A stretch of 64,000 nt of DNA, taken from Zizania palustris. Taxonomy: Eukaryota > Streptophyta > Magnoliopsida > Poales > Poaceae. Each line of letters starts with the position of its first letter. Within the stretch, counting starts at the first letter, position 1. The stretch covers positions 45,395,068 to 45,459,067 of the forward strand of contig JAAALK010000286.1 in assembly GCA_019279435.1 (NCBI GenBank), given 5' to 3'. Shown here piece by piece: positions 1-11,398 of this stretch. A program made the position numbers and the translations under genes. The notes below the pieces were generated by a model. That model was not told the origin of the DNA. It worked only from the letters and a program-made list of their open reading frames with translations, and ran no database searches.

Positions 1-233
1 AATTAATTGGAGTCGACCTACCATTTAGCATCCTAATCTAATGGAGGACCAAACTGAAGTGGATGGGTACATCTGGCCCGTCCAACTCGGGCTACGGGCC
101 CACCGGACGGCGTACCAACCGCACGATCCGACACGTGTCGACATCGTAGCGAGACGAGTCTCCGGAAGAATCCATGAGACCATCCGCCACTCGTGTGATT
201 TCCCCCACGGACTACGCATCTCGCGCGCGCCCC

Positions 234-980
234 ATGGCCGATCTCCACTTGCCGGAGCCGGACACCAACGGCGCCGCCGCTGCCGCTGCCGCCGTGCCTC
301 CTGGGGATCCCGCCGCTGAAGCTGCCGGAGCGCAGGCTCCCGCGCCGCCCTACTCCAAGCGCCGTCGCCGCCCCAGCGTCCGCCTGGGCGACATCGGCAT
401 CCAGACCGCCGCGGCTGCCGAAATCCCGCTCCCGGCACGCCGCCACCACAAGCCCTCCTCCTCCTCCCACACCCGGCCTCCTCGCCGCGCCCACCCGGAG
501 GACAGCCTCGACCCCCTCCAGCCCTCCTCCGCCGCCCACCGCCGCAGCCAGAAGCCCGGTCAGCGCCGCGCGCGCACCGCCTGGATCCCCGCTAATGCCG
601 GGGCCGATGGGTACGAGGACGAGGCGGAGCATTACTACGATGATGCGGACCATTCCGACTCAGCCATCGCTGCTGCCGCCAGGGCTAGGGTTTCGGGCAG
701 CCGCGACGCCAGTGGCGACGAGTCGGACGGCTTGGCAGATTGGGGCCTTCCGAACGGCCGGCTCCCTGGGGCCATGGGGTACGGCGGCGTGAAGGCCTGG
801 CTGGATGGACTTGGCCTCTCTCGGTACGCGCCTGTGTTCGAGATCCACGAGGTAGACGACGAAGTGCTCCCGCTGCTAACGTTGGAGGATCTCAAGGACA
901 TGGGCATCGGCGCCGTTGGGTCGAGGAGGAAGATGTATGCCGCCATCCAGAAGCTCCAGAGGGGCGACAGCGTTTCCTGA
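234..980 (+). CDS. SAM-domain protein
   Basis: Single-exon gene of 248 residues. The C-terminal ~60 residues (about 184-243) read as a sterile alpha motif: a GVKAWLDGLGLSRY opening, a hydrophobic LPLLTLEDLKDMGI core and a closing GSRRKMYAAIQKL helix. SAM domains mediate protein-protein (sometimes RNA) contacts; the partner here is unknown. The N-terminal two thirds are low-complexity Pro/Ala/Arg-rich, with a basic KRRRRP stretch near residue 42 that could act as a nuclear signal and an acidic/tyrosine patch near 125-140. I chose the ATG at 234 (MADLHLPEPD). The frame stays open to an upstream ATG at 174, but the extra 20 residues look like translated 5' leader. The stop is TGA at 978-980. The gene lies outside the duplicated segment and occurs once. 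SAM call confident; function not inferable. Confidence 0.85.
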   Translation: MADLHLPEPDTNGAAAAAAAVPPGDPAAEAAGAQAPAPPYSKRRRRPSVRLGDIGIQTAAAAEIPLPARRHHKPSSSSHTRPPRRAHPEDSLDPLQPSSAAHRRSQKPGQRRARTAWIPANAGADGYEDEAEHYYDDADHSDSAIAAAARARVSGSRDASGDESDGLADWGLPNGRLPGAMGYGGVKAWLDGLGLSRYAPVFEIHEVDDEVLPLLTLEDLKDMGIGAVGSRRKMYAAIQKLQRGDSVS

Positions 981-1438
981 GTTGGTGAGCTCTTAGTCTT
1001 AGCTTCTGCTTCCCTAATTTTTGGTTCATCTCCATAGAAATCTACTAGTTTATTGCGTTTGGCAACCCCAAGTGTGTATATTGGTTTGATTACCATCCTC
1101 CTCCAGTAGTTTGAAAGGAATTGTTTGAACAAACTTTAACTGATGAATGGAATAAAGTGAGCGAATTTTATGACTGCCATCCTGTGTTTGCTTTTAATAA
1201 ATGCTATCAATGCGTGCTTGGTTTTGTCACAATTTGATGCGACCAACTATTCTACAGAATGAAAGTGGTTTAAAATGGATGCTACTTAGTTGCCTCATTA
1301 ATACACGCTTGTCTATTAGACAACTTTACCTTGGGTTGTCAGAGCTAACCTATTTTACCACAGACCGCGAGTGTTATTAAGGTTAGTTTTGTGTTCTCAG
1401 TTGATTGCTTTAACAAGCTTCTCCTCAATAAGTTTTGT
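981..1438. other. 3' flank of the SAM gene, no gene seen
   Basis: AT-rich sequence after the SAM-gene stop, presumably 3' UTR followed by intergenic DNA. No convincing open frame or repeat was seen. Confidence 0.5.
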
Positions 1439-1446
1439 CTGACACC

Positions 1447-1605
1447 GGGGGAATTCATCATATACCCTCCCTTTATATGGTCTTTCAGGATTTACCCTCA
1501 TCTCAATGACATGTGGGGTTCACTCAGGTTAATGACATGTGGGCCAGGAGGGTAAATCCTGAATTTTCATCATCTAAAAGGGAGGGTATATGATGAATTT
1601 TTTTG
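1447..1605. mobile_element. Small fold-back MITE
   Basis: A near-perfect inverted repeat, AATTCATCATATACCCTCCC at 1452 onward, is mirrored at about 1577-1599. A second inner inverted pair, GGATTTACCCTC at about 1488 and GAGGGTAAATCC at about 1548, makes the whole 150 bp able to fold back. An 8 bp direct repeat, CTGACACC, flanks it (1439-1446 and 1606-1613) and is a candidate target-site duplication, although the inverted repeat does not run right up to it. There is no coding capacity. Superfamily uncertain; 8 bp favours hAT. Confidence 0.65.
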
Positions 1606-1898
1606 CTGACACCAGAGTTCTATGGTAGTGTAGTAAGAGGTATAGGCAGCACATCAAACATGTTTATTAAGGGGAGAGAGCTACTTGCAATATCCAAGAA
1701 GCTGACTATTAAGATATAAGTAAAGGTAATCTAGAATTATAGCTACAAGTACTCAAGTAGGATGGTGTCAAATCCTTGCCCAGCAAAGGGGAATGGAGTC
1801 TTGCACAATGCAATATTTCCTCATGCAATCATCTTGGTTGACACCGAAGTGAGATATGACTCATTTCTTCTTTACTTCCCTACCTATAGTGTGGAAAA

Positions 1899-3676
1899 CA
1901 ATGTTTACAAACAGTGTTCTAAAAGGCGCCATTAGGCACCGCCTAGGCGGCCCGTAGGCGCTGGGTGTCACCCAAGCGCCGCGCGGAGGGCTTAAGCGCC
2001 GGCCTGGGCGGGGGGGGGGGGGGGGGCGCCCTGGGCGGCAGCGGCGCCTAGCCATGCGCCCGATAGCTCAGGGGGGCACGCGCGCAGCAGCAACTAGGGT
2101 TCCGTTGAGTACCACCGCCGCTAAGCCCGCTGTCTTTCGTCCACCGCCCGCCGCCGGTTGTTGCGCTCAGCGGAGCGGCCCAAGCCGGAGGAATGCCAGG
2201 GAAGGGAGGAGAAGAGAAGGGGAGGTGCAGGCGTGGCCAAAGGCCGAAGGGGAAGAGGGGGGAAGAGGAGAAGAGCCTGGACTTTGAAGAAAAGGAAAGG
2301 TTGGGGAAAAGGCGCTGCAGTAAATGCTAGGGAAAAGGGGCCGCGGTAAAGGCTGGAGGGGGAGGGGAAAAGCATCGCCTGAGACTCTGGGAGGGCGCTT
2401 GGACTCCGATTAACAGTGCATGCTTGGGACTCCGTAAGAACTGGGCGCCTGAGGCTCCGGGTGGGCGCCTAGGACTCTGGAAATGGAGGAAAAATAATGC
2501 TAGGAATGCAAGAAAATGAATGGACCTAGGCGCTAATCGCCGCGTCACCGTCCGACTAGTGCCTAGCGCCTTTTAGAACATTGTTTGCAAATCGCCTAGT
2601 CGGACCTAGTTGCCATGGTACCAACCAGAAAACTAATCGCGATTAGTTGATTTTGGTTGGTTCTAGTCGTCCGTCTAATTGTCCCATATATTTTAGGACA
2701 TATACATAGTTACATACTATATAGTATGTGACAATTTATAGGTATACCTATTAAAAGCAAGCCCAATCAAGATTCAAGAGTACATTAATAGGTAGTTGGA
2801 GTCTCGGAGACATACCTGATGCTTGATGCTTAGTAGTAGAAAAGGAGCTTACTTTTCTTCACAGTTAGGGTTGCAGCTTGCAGGAGTGACAGATTATGCC
2901 TTACTTTCTTATTCAAATTTTTCAGAAGCAACTGCAATGAAAAAACAATTAGTATAAGTGCGAAGCATGAACCTTGTGTGTAACTAAAAAATGAAATTAT
3001 AACAGTTATTTGCAAACTACAACTACTGCATGACAATTGGCAAACTGAAAGTTGTAGTGAATTAGATGAAAATAATTACTAACCCGAGGAAGAGGAGCTC
3101 ATGTTGCTTCTTGAGTCTTGACTCTTACGATTGAAGCGATGGCAGCAGGCAGCAGGCAGCGGAAGTGCTTCTGGTGGTGAGTGAGATGCATGATGCAAGG
3201 CGCAGGCAATAAGCATCAGCAGCAGTAAGCATCAGCGGCAATAAGCAGTAGTGGGATACCTGAGTAGGCGGTGAGGCGGACGAAGAGCACTAGAGCAGGC
3301 GCGCGCGCGCATCGACATTGGTGTTGGCTGGAGCTTTGGTGAGCGCGCACGTCGGCGTCGGCTGGACAAAGCGGCCAGGCGGCGCACAGAATAAGCTGGG
3401 CGGGGCAGTGGAAGGAGCTCCAACAGTAATAACCCTAACCCTAACAGGCTAGGTAAAAAGGCCACCAGGACAAGAAAAGGCCCACTAAAATCACAAATGT
3501 GAACCTGGTCAATTGGTTGCTGTTTTCTTGCTAATCGGTCGACTAATCACCCCTAATCGTCGACTAATCGGACGACCAAGTTTCTAGGCGTGCTGATCGG
3601 GTCAGAGCGTCTGGTCGTGTCCACAAAACTGACCAGGCTGATTAATCGCGCCTAATTGGACGATTTGTAAACACTG
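1899..3676. mobile_element. Non-autonomous hAT element (outer, host of a nested hAT)
   Basis: Ends are CAATGTTTACAAA (1899 onward) and its mirrored partner finishing TTTGTAAACACTG at 3676. A perfect 8 bp target-site duplication GTGGAAAA flanks it (1891-1898 and 3677-3684), the hAT signature. Subterminal copies of the motif CTAATCG occur near both ends (about 2630 and 3530-3650). No transposase frame is visible, so it is a deletion derivative or carries unrelated filler. The left terminal repeat is split by a second hAT at 1912-2583. Confidence 0.85.
1912..2583. mobile_element. Non-autonomous hAT element nested in the outer hAT
   Basis: Terminal inverted repeats are CAGTGTTCTAAAAGGCGC at the left and the mirror of CAATGTTCTAAAAGGCGC at the right. 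The 8 bp target-site duplication is TTTACAAA (1904-1911) versus TTTGCAAA (2584-2591), one mismatch. The duplicated bases are part of the outer hAT terminal repeat. The interior is very GC-rich, with repeated GGCGCC/GCCTAGG subterminal motifs and a G homopolymer near 2010-2026 whose length may be unreliable. No transposase. Confidence 0.85.
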
Positions 3677-3684
3677 GTGGAAAA

Positions 3685-4202
3685 GGAGTAGCATCAAGGC
3701 CACCACACAGATTTCATAAAAACCAATGTGTCATTGAGTCATTCATAGTTTTCTTTTTGGCACATCAGCACACTTTTCCCTTTGAATCTTTTCCTAACCA
3801 TGGTATGTATATATTCTCCTAATCATGCAGGGACCAGTTTCTTTATTTTGACTTTATATTTTACCAGAAATATTGGGAAAGATAATATGTTCCAAAGTAT
3901 GTCTAAATTGTTGAGCTCTTGAGCTCTGATAAGGACATTGTTTTTGATGCGTAGAATACATCCTATCAAAAGGCTATAGAAGGTCAACACATGATCCCTG
4001 TTAGGAATTATTCCATATCAAGTTGGGAAAAATATTATTCGCTGAGGGGATTTCCAACAGAAAAATTCAACACCAAGTGCCACACAAACTGATTTCTCAT
4101 CCTTAAGTCAATCAATCTGTGTCTCCATCCATTGTTGGTCTCATTGATAAAACTTATACTGAATTTACTTGGGCATGGAGGCCACAACTATCCAAAACAT
4201 TC
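3685..4202. other. Single-copy intergenic sequence
   Basis: AT-rich DNA between the outer hAT and the first base visibly shared with copy 2. No gene or repeat recognised. The left limit of the duplicated segment may lie here, because copy 2 starts only at a sequence gap. Confidence 0.4.
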
Positions 4203-4726
4203 TAGTTCTATATTCATAAAGTATGTTTATATGAATAGTTGGGCAAGTGATTGGCCTCTGATCATTATAACTGAAATAGGAATGGGTAATAACCGTAATG
4301 TTCCTTATGGACACGATCCCTGGCATCATCTAATCAGGAAAAAAACTATGTGAACCTTTCATTCCTTTGATATTTATACTTAATTTTTTTCTTACAAACA
4401 TTCAGTGCTAATTTAGAACTAAAAGTCTAGCTTTTGCAGGAAACATGGTGAAAATGTTAGGTTTGATTTATAATAACTAGCGTATTTTCACACGCAATTT
4501 TATGTGGATCTTTTATATTGCAATGCTCGAACCCATTGTAGACTTGCACTTATTCCTTGTATCATATGAGTATGGTTTCAGTTAACCCTGTTTTAGAGTT
4601 CTGTTCTTCCTCAAGTATTGATTAATTTGTGCCAAAAGGTAGATTTCACAAGGCATTACTTGTTTTTGCTTATATATGTTGGCCTCAAAGACATGCCACT
4701 TATTTTGATGGTAGCTTACAATGTAA

Positions 4727-5315
4727 GAGCATCTCCAATAGACTCTCCATTTGTCTATTTAACTAACTCTCCAAAAAGATTCCTCTCCAAATCTGTCATA
4801 TACTCCAACAGACTCTATTTTCAACTCTCCAAAAAATCCAATCTCTCTTTTAATATCTCAAAATATTTGAAACATTTGATTTATTTTTGAAATATCATTT
4901 TCTAACCTTATAAATCCCCAAGTTATAAAGTTTTCAACTTTTAGTTTTTTTAAAAAAACTTTACCCCCATTTTTTTCAATTTTTTCTTTTCATTTTTTCT
5001 CTCTTTTCTCCTTTCTCTTCATTTTACAAAAAATCTCCCGTTGCACAATGCCACCCAGAAGCAGCATACCACAAGTGCAAACCAGGAGCAATGAGATACA
5101 GTCATTGATGTGAGAGAGCAAGAGCCGAGAGGCTGCCAGTGGGCCCAGGGAAAAATGGTCACTCAATTTGGCTGACCAAATTTGGCCACTGGAAAGATTG
5201 ATTTGGCCAGCCGGATGGCTTAGCCATCCGGTTGGCCAGTCTGTTGGAGGGCTTTTTTACACTGAATGGCCAAATTTTGGCTGAGAGTGGAATATCAAGT
5301 CTGTTGAAGATGCTC
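4727..5315. mobile_element. PIF/Harbinger (Tourist-like) MITE, copy 1
   Basis: Starts GAGCATCTCCAATAGACT and ends with the imperfect mirror AGTCTGTTGAAGATGCTC. It is flanked by a TAA target-site duplication (4724-4726 and 5316-5318). The GAGCATCTCCAA terminus with a 3 bp TTA/TAA duplication is typical of grass Harbinger MITEs. No coding capacity. Confidence 0.8.
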
Positions 5316-5318
5316 TAA

Positions 5319-6278
5319 TGTGTGCAAGTCTACAAGGTCACTGTACAATGTAGAACTACCGTATGATATTTCTCCAACTTGCATTAGCAATGGCCGATGG
5401 GGCCAACTGACTAAAGGCAGAAGTGGGATGCTGATGGTGGTTTAGTGGGGGGCTGGAGTACAGCTGGTTGTTTGTATATTTGAAGTGAGTTGTGGGCTTG
5501 TGGCTGACAGACATCAATAGAGCCAAAAAAAGTACTGCCAGGTTACCCTTGATTCTCAGTTGTTCCCATTGGTAATGCACGAGTTCAGGCAACAAAGTTT
5601 TCAATTGAAGTACTTAGCCAATTCTTCCTTTCTCACAGGTTTTCCTTATAGCTCCTGGTTAAGACATGCTGGATGGTGGCTCAACATCAAGGTTTGAATG
5701 ATAGGGTGAGGCGATGATACATTTCCAAGGATGGTGAGTGGATCTCTTTATCCAAAAAAAAACATAGTTTTGAAATGTCATCCCCCAAAAAGATACCATG
5801 GTTCTTTCATATTATTGTTGTGCACCTAAAGAATTGTCAAGTGTACTTGGGTGCTGCTCTGTTTCATATGGGAGGATTGTGTGCCTGTGGTTTTGAAAGG
5901 CAGAGAAAATAGGGAGTTACGGGTGAAGTATGCAAAGCTAAAAGAAAACAGCTCATGGTATCTACCCATGCATTATTTTCAAAACTGCGATCATATATTT
6001 TTGAAAGGAACTCCAGAAATACTGAATATCCAAATGAGACGTGTATTTTCAGCCGAAGTGTAACTATTGTGGCATGGTGGCAGCTAATGTGCCACGAACA
6101 TGGTGCCTGGCTGGTAGCACCACGATGGCAGATTGGCAGGTGAAGGGCAGAAGTACACTGTATAGCCATAGAGGATGCCTTCTACACACACAAGCGCCAC
6201 CATGTCAAGGTAATCAGTGGGACGTTTTGTTACTTAAAGAGTGCGTACCTCATCAGCGGTGTTGTGTAATGTGAATTC
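5319..6278. other. Intergenic, no recognised gene
   Basis: About 1 kb shared by both copies. Short open frames occur on both strands, but none shows a recognisable domain. I see no repeat structure. Confidence 0.4.
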
Positions 6279-6401
6279 TTATAAAATCAGTATGATGCTA
6301 AAGAAGAGCGGGTCTGACATGGGATGGCATAAGAGGTACTCAGGTAGCCCAGGAGACTTGCCGTAGCACCGGGCTGCCGCTCTCGATCGAGAGCTCGCCA
6401 T
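6279..6401 (-). CDS. Possible small 40-residue ORF, copy 1
   Basis: Minus-strand ATG at 6401 opens a 40-codon frame beginning MASSRSRAAARCYGKSPG and ending in a hydrophobic FFSIILIL tail, with a TAA stop at 6279. It lies about 120 bp downstream of a good TATA element (TTATAAATA, see 6523-6533), the spacing expected for a short 5' leader. The copy 2 frame (29347-29469) is identical. I do not recognise the peptide. It may be the first exon of a spliced gene rather than a complete protein, or untranslated. Confidence 0.25.
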   Translation of the reverse strand: MASSRSRAAARCYGKSPGLPEYLLCHPMSDPLFFSIILIL

Positions 6402-6522
6402 GGGGGGCTACAGGCAAATCATCCTTGGCTATCGAAGATGGCCTCTTACTTCCATGCAAGACCTCTCTCCTGCCCTGCACTTGTGCCTCTGTAGTGTATT
6501 GATGCTTGCATGCCTGGGCATG

Positions 6523-6533
6523 TATTTATAAGG
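6523..6533 (-). promoter_or_regulatory. TATA box on the minus strand, copy 1
   Basis: Reads CCTTATAAATA on the minus strand, followed by a GC-balanced leader and the ATG at 6401. Copy 2 keeps it at about 29591-29600. Confidence 0.4.
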
Positions 6534-8796
6534 AGCCAGGGGAGGAGGAGGGTTCAGGCCCTTGAGGGCCTTATGACTTCGCTGGAGGCAACGTGTTTGG
6601 CGCAGCATGAATATCGCCATATTGGCCCCTGACATGTAAAAGGTGGCAACCAACGGATCAGTGGCCTGCTGGATGTGAGATGTGCATCTGTGCACCTTTC
6701 CTTTCTGGAGAGCATCCGGGGATTTGGCTTTCAGAGTCTCCTCTGCCCGTTTCTCAACGAGCTGGTCACGTTGGTTTTTTCGGTTGACCCATGGACACCG
6801 AGCCACTTGGGGTTCCATTCCCCCTAGCAACATGGATGAACTTGCTCATGTGTGACCGGGCATATCGAATATGGTACATGTGAAGAAGAACATAGCATGC
6901 AGGATGGAGATTTGGAGATAAGGATCGGCTTGAGAGAGGCCTGGCGCCAGTGACTCTTATTCCTTGCACGATAAGGTCGTGGAGCTGGAGCTGGACACAC
7001 TTGTACTGAAGTCTGAATGGAAAAAAAAGGGACCAGATAAAAAGAGCTGAGCAGACTTTGGCCGGCTTTGAAGAACCGAGGCGAGTAGAATTTCGACAGG
7101 TCTGCCTAATGCCTATGGAGGGCGGTTCAATTATTCATCCTGTCATAGTCTCCTTGTTCCATCCTCCATACATGCCAAACACATTGCAGGGCTAGGGGCG
7201 TACTAACCCCTCAACGTGCTGCCTCCCGTGGAAGTAAATTTGCTCAGTTGCAGCGACCACACGAGGGAACATAATTTTATTACACGTACAAATCACCTGA
7301 TATCATGATTTGTCAAGTACGCCCCTCCCCCCCCTCCTAGAAATGCAAGGTGTATACGCTTTTGCGTTATCATTAGCCCTGTCTTATCATTTTTTTCCAT
7401 AATATATCATCAATAGCCATAAAATTAATATCAAATAAAAGTATTTTGATATACGAATTGAATTGAACTATACATATACATAACACAAAACTATATGTGC
7501 TTTTAACTTAATTATTAGTCAAAAGTTAAAAATGATTTTTTATTTATATGCATATCTTATTGGGCAGATAAAATATTAGCTTTTATATGAAACCTACGAC
7601 GGGCCCTAAATTTCGAGAAAAAAACATAACCAAAGGAATAAATTGTAATACAAAAATATCGAAAGGCATGTTGAAGATGGATGAAATAAAAAATAAACAC
7701 CTTTCCAATTCCCTGTTTGTGATACAATTTTTTGATTAATTAATCAGCTAATCTGTTTATAAATTATAATATAAAATTTGTGATTAACAATGCAACTATC
7801 CTTGCCGCCGCCGGCCGGCCGGAGCAATGAATGAAACGGGGGTGACAGCTGAGTTGTTGATTGTTGAGCTTGAGCGGTGCAGAGTGCAGGCAGACTGAGG
7901 CTGCTGGAAGCCACAAGCAAAACAGCAACTGTGCAACACGGCTGAGGAGTGAGGAGTCGATGAGAAACCAGAAAGCTAGAAACTTGAAAAGTGAGTCAAA
8001 TAGGCAATCAGCCGTTGCTGTGGACTGTGTAGACTGAGAGTTGGGCTTGGGTCTCGGGAGAACCTGTGCACCGGCTGCACATGTCAATCTAGGGCTCTGT
8101 AAAGTACGTACAACTTGAGTTTGCGAAGTGTTTGATAAAGAAAAGCAAGCAAAAACTTAAGTACCCAGTAGCAAACTGCAGGAGAGGCAGAGCGGCAACA
8201 GCATCAAATTGAAGTCAAGGCAATTGATGGTGGGCACGAGCACGAGTGGCCTCTTAATTCCATGCACATGTACATCCTCCCTCTTCACCGGCCCCCTCCG
8301 ATCCGGCCGGGGGCTCCCAGTCGAAGAAGCAGAGGGAGAGGTGGTGGCCACTCGCCCACTCCCATGATGTCCTTCTCCTCAAACCTTGTCTTCTTCGCCG
8401 GGCACGTCGTACTCACAGATGAGGAGGCCGGCGGGCGGCGGCGTTGGGGAACAAGTACTCCTGGGCGGAGAAGTTGGCCGCTTGTCCAGCATCTTCATGG
8501 ACCCGTACATTGCCATGTGCCACCGTGCCGATGATACCGTCCATGAGCCCGAAGATGCGGTCGTTCCAGCGACACCCGAGATCATGATTAATTTGATTTC
8601 CACACGGAGGTTAACGAAATTTAATTTACATTACCTGTGATTTAATTTGTTCATTGTGTAATTTATATAGGTGGTAAGTTAATTACCTGGGCTTCTCTGG
8701 TTGAGCAGCTCGACGGTGAAGATGTCGCCACCGTGGTCGCCCGTACGACAATCGTCGCCGGCTGGCTGCAGCACTACTCTGCGTCGTGTGTGTACT
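6534..8796. other. Intergenic/promoter stretch, unresolved GC-rich island at the 3' side
   Basis: 6534-7290 is presumptive upstream sequence for the minus-strand TATA. 7290-7790 is AT-rich with nothing recognised. 8230-8780 is GC-rich with open frames on both strands, for example a minus-strand stretch around 8690-8760 reading GGDIFTVELLNQRSP next to a potential GTAATT donor. It could be a decayed or partial gene, but I could not assemble a convincing model or family. Confidence 0.35.
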
Positions 8797-8804
8797 GTGT
8801 ACAT

Positions 8805-9575
8805 CTATGATGCACCGATACTTCTCAAAACTCATGTTCCCGTATCCGATACGTATCCGATACGGTGATACGGCTCCGATACGCGTATCGACGGCGTATC
8901 GGATAATAAGAATTAAAAATAAATCAAAATAATTCCCGATACTTTTCCGATACTTCTGCGATACTCCGATACTTCCTTGGCCCATTGAAAGTATGGCCCA
9001 ATAACAAACCCTAAATCCCTAACTCTCTCTCACCACTCCCCCATCACCCAACCAGCCAGCCGTATCCCTCTGGCCGCTCCCCCCGCTCCCTCGCAGAATT
9101 GCCGCCGACTCGCCGGCCGCCTCCCGTCGCCGGCCGCCGCTGTTTCTGGCCGCCGCCCCGCTGCTCCGGCGTGTCGCCAGATCGCCGCCAGCCAGCCAGT
9201 CGCAGCCTCACAGTCGCAGACTCGCAGGTCCGCTGCGGCAGCTGGCCGCTGCTCCAACAACGCCAGGACGCCGGCCGCCCGGACCCTTCTCCTCTGCTCC
9301 TCCCGCCTGGACGCCGGCTAGTCGGCTACTCCTCCCGCCTGGACACGACGCCCGCTGCTCCTCCCGCCTGGACACGACGCCCGCAACCCGCTGGCCGCTG
9401 CTCCTCTCGCCTGGACACGGGACACCTGCTGGTTGAAGTTACGCCTTTGTGTATTTTATTTTTTTAATATGTATATACTCGCCGTATCGCTGTATTCATG
9501 TTTTTTGAAAATTACGTATCGCCGTATCGCCGTATCCGTATCACCGTACCCGTATCGCGTATCCGTGCAACATAG
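8805..9575. mobile_element. hAT-like non-autonomous element, private to copy 1
   Basis: Imperfect terminal inverted repeats CTATGATGCACCGATAC (left) and the mirror of CTATGTTGCACGGATAC (right). A perfect 8 bp target-site duplication GTGTACAT lies at 8797-8804 and 9576-9583. Copy 2 has the single uninterrupted GTGTACAT at 31859-31866, proving the insertion. Both ends are crowded with CGTATCC/GGATACG subterminal motifs in inverted orientation. The GC-rich middle contains a minisatellite (9298-9425). No transposase. Confidence 0.85.
9298..9425. repeat. Minisatellite inside the 8805-9575 element
   Basis: About four tandem copies of a ~26-30 bp unit built on CTCCTCCCGCCTGGACACGA, with small length variations. 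Confidence 0.7.
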
Positions 9576-9583
9576 GTGTACAT

Positions 9584-10739
9584 CAATCACCTCCTGCGAG
9601 GTCACCACCGTCAGAGGTGGAGGCTGTGACTCTTGGAGCCCAGCCGCTGTCAAAACTATTGCCTAGTATTCTATAGCTAAAATTTATCTGTTTTAATCGT
9701 ACTTTAAAATTAATAGTCAAAATACAGCATTAAAACTAGACAAATTTTATGCGCGTCTGATCTGTAATTTATAAATGATTCGGATCAATTTCTACTAGAA
9801 TTTCTGATTAGATTTCTGCGAAAGATTTTGCTAAAAGTGCAGATCTTTTAGTGGTTTCCTTGATCATCCATGGCGTAGCTGCTAGGTGTTGCGCATGAAA
9901 TCGTAAATGAAGAAGGTTCATGCATTTCTTTCCTTCCTGGCTGGTGTTGTGATCTGCTCAAGTATGAAGTTGGTTGGGCTTCGGTCGACTAGAGCATGGA
10001 GAGTAGCTTGAATTAGCCATGTCGACTGCATAGTTTCTCCGGCTCTCTTCCCTCCCTTCTCTGTCTGATGACGGCTCAAGGCTTAGGAGGCTAGCGTTTC
10101 TGTCCGCTTGTGTGGTAATGCTCATGACGTTGCTCCGAAAGCCGTGTACCGATGCAGAGCATGTTAGCACACATCATTTGCTCCAGCATGGGGATTTCCG
10201 GTCTCTGTCTTTGCTACATCGACACCTGTTGAGGCTGATATTAACATCGTTTACCTTCTTTGCGGTCTTCTTCTTCCTATTAAAGGTTCGCTAATCTTGG
10301 TGACATCTCTTTGGCTCCCTCTAAGTGTCAACTTCAAGGTTGTCGTAAAAGGCTCAGTTTTGGGCAGTTCCGGTCTTTGTGAAGGGGGTGTGTGTGGAAC
10401 CTTCAATGGCAGACACGTCTGGTTGTATTCTTCCTTCAGTCGCCCTCGTCATGATCGTAGTTCACTTGGTTTGGCTTCGTCTCAGTAGTGCAATGCTCAC
10501 TTTCTCTAGTTTCTTCTCCTCTCTCTCCTTAGAGCTCCTCCTCTCGTGTGGTCGTTTTCCTTCTCGATTGTGGGGCATTTCTCGATCTTGTCAGAGTTCT
10601 GGTCTAGGAGAAGCTTGGTTTGCCTGTTTTTTAATTTCGTCGGTGTGATGGTAGCTGCATTAGCAGTGGAGCGCTGGTTTGGTCGTACAGCAGAGTTGTA
10701 AGGTAATGTTTTGGTTGTTTAGGGGCAGTTTGAAGGCAT
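9584..10739. other. Intergenic sequence with retrotransposon-like flavour
   Basis: Shared by both copies. No gene recognised. The empty site for the copy 2 hAT (CTCTTGGA, 9630-9637) and for the copy 2 LTR element (CGTCT, 10416-10420) both lie here. Confidence 0.4.
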
Positions 10740-11205
10740 CTTCAAGGTTAGGGGTTTAGTCCAGGCAAAAGCTTTGCCCAACTTGATTACGCCAACATCG
10801 ATGACACTTTTTAGTGCCATGTTCCTATTTTGAGGCTTTGTAATGTAACTATTCTCTCACTCTATAGTGAGACTTTTTGGTAAAAACTTAGTCTAAGTAT
10901 TTTAGGCGGATGATGACGACGCTTCAACGTCGTAATCTACTTGGAGGCATTATTTTGAAGGTGTTGTAGCCTTGTTGGTGTCTCTCTTGCTAGCGTTGAC
11001 CGGTGTCGCTTAGCGATGACTTGCTTTTGTTAGTGTTGTTCTTGGTTAGTGGGAGGTTGTTGCTGGCTCGTATGGTGTATAATATTTCGTTTTTTTGTGA
11101 TTACAATCTCTTGGTATTATAATATTGTAATTTTTTTTCTCTATTTTAATTAATACAATCTTACTGTATTTTTTGTTGCTTTTCTTAAAAAAATAAAAAT
11201 GGGTA
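10740..11205 (+). mobile_element. Candidate non-LTR retrotransposon 3' tail, copy 1
   Basis: T/G-rich non-coding sequence around CAGGCAAAAGCTTTGCCCAAC. It ends with repeated TGTAAT-type signals, a T-rich tract and an A-rich terminus at about 11190-11205. It resembles the untranslated 3' ends of grass LINE-type repeats, but no reverse-transcriptase frame is present and I see no clear target duplication. Confidence 0.3.
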
Positions 11206-11398
11206 GTAATATTTGTTATCCCTTTTCTTAATACTAATAATGTAGAAAGTTAGAAATTACTATATATCGAAACTTAATGAGCATTAATCTAGAAAAGCGT
11301 AAAAGTAAAAAAAATATTTAAGACATTTTTCTTAAGATGCTTTACATTTAATTATGTCGTAGAAAATGTACCACGCTGGGCCGTGAAGGGATCACATC

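Noticed and set aside
3427..3447. Telomere-like CCCTAA repeats
   Set aside because: Only about two units, inside a hAT element; not a telomeric tract.
9298..9425. CRISPR-like repeat array
   Set aside because: Plant DNA, units directly adjacent without unique spacers, and within a hAT element.
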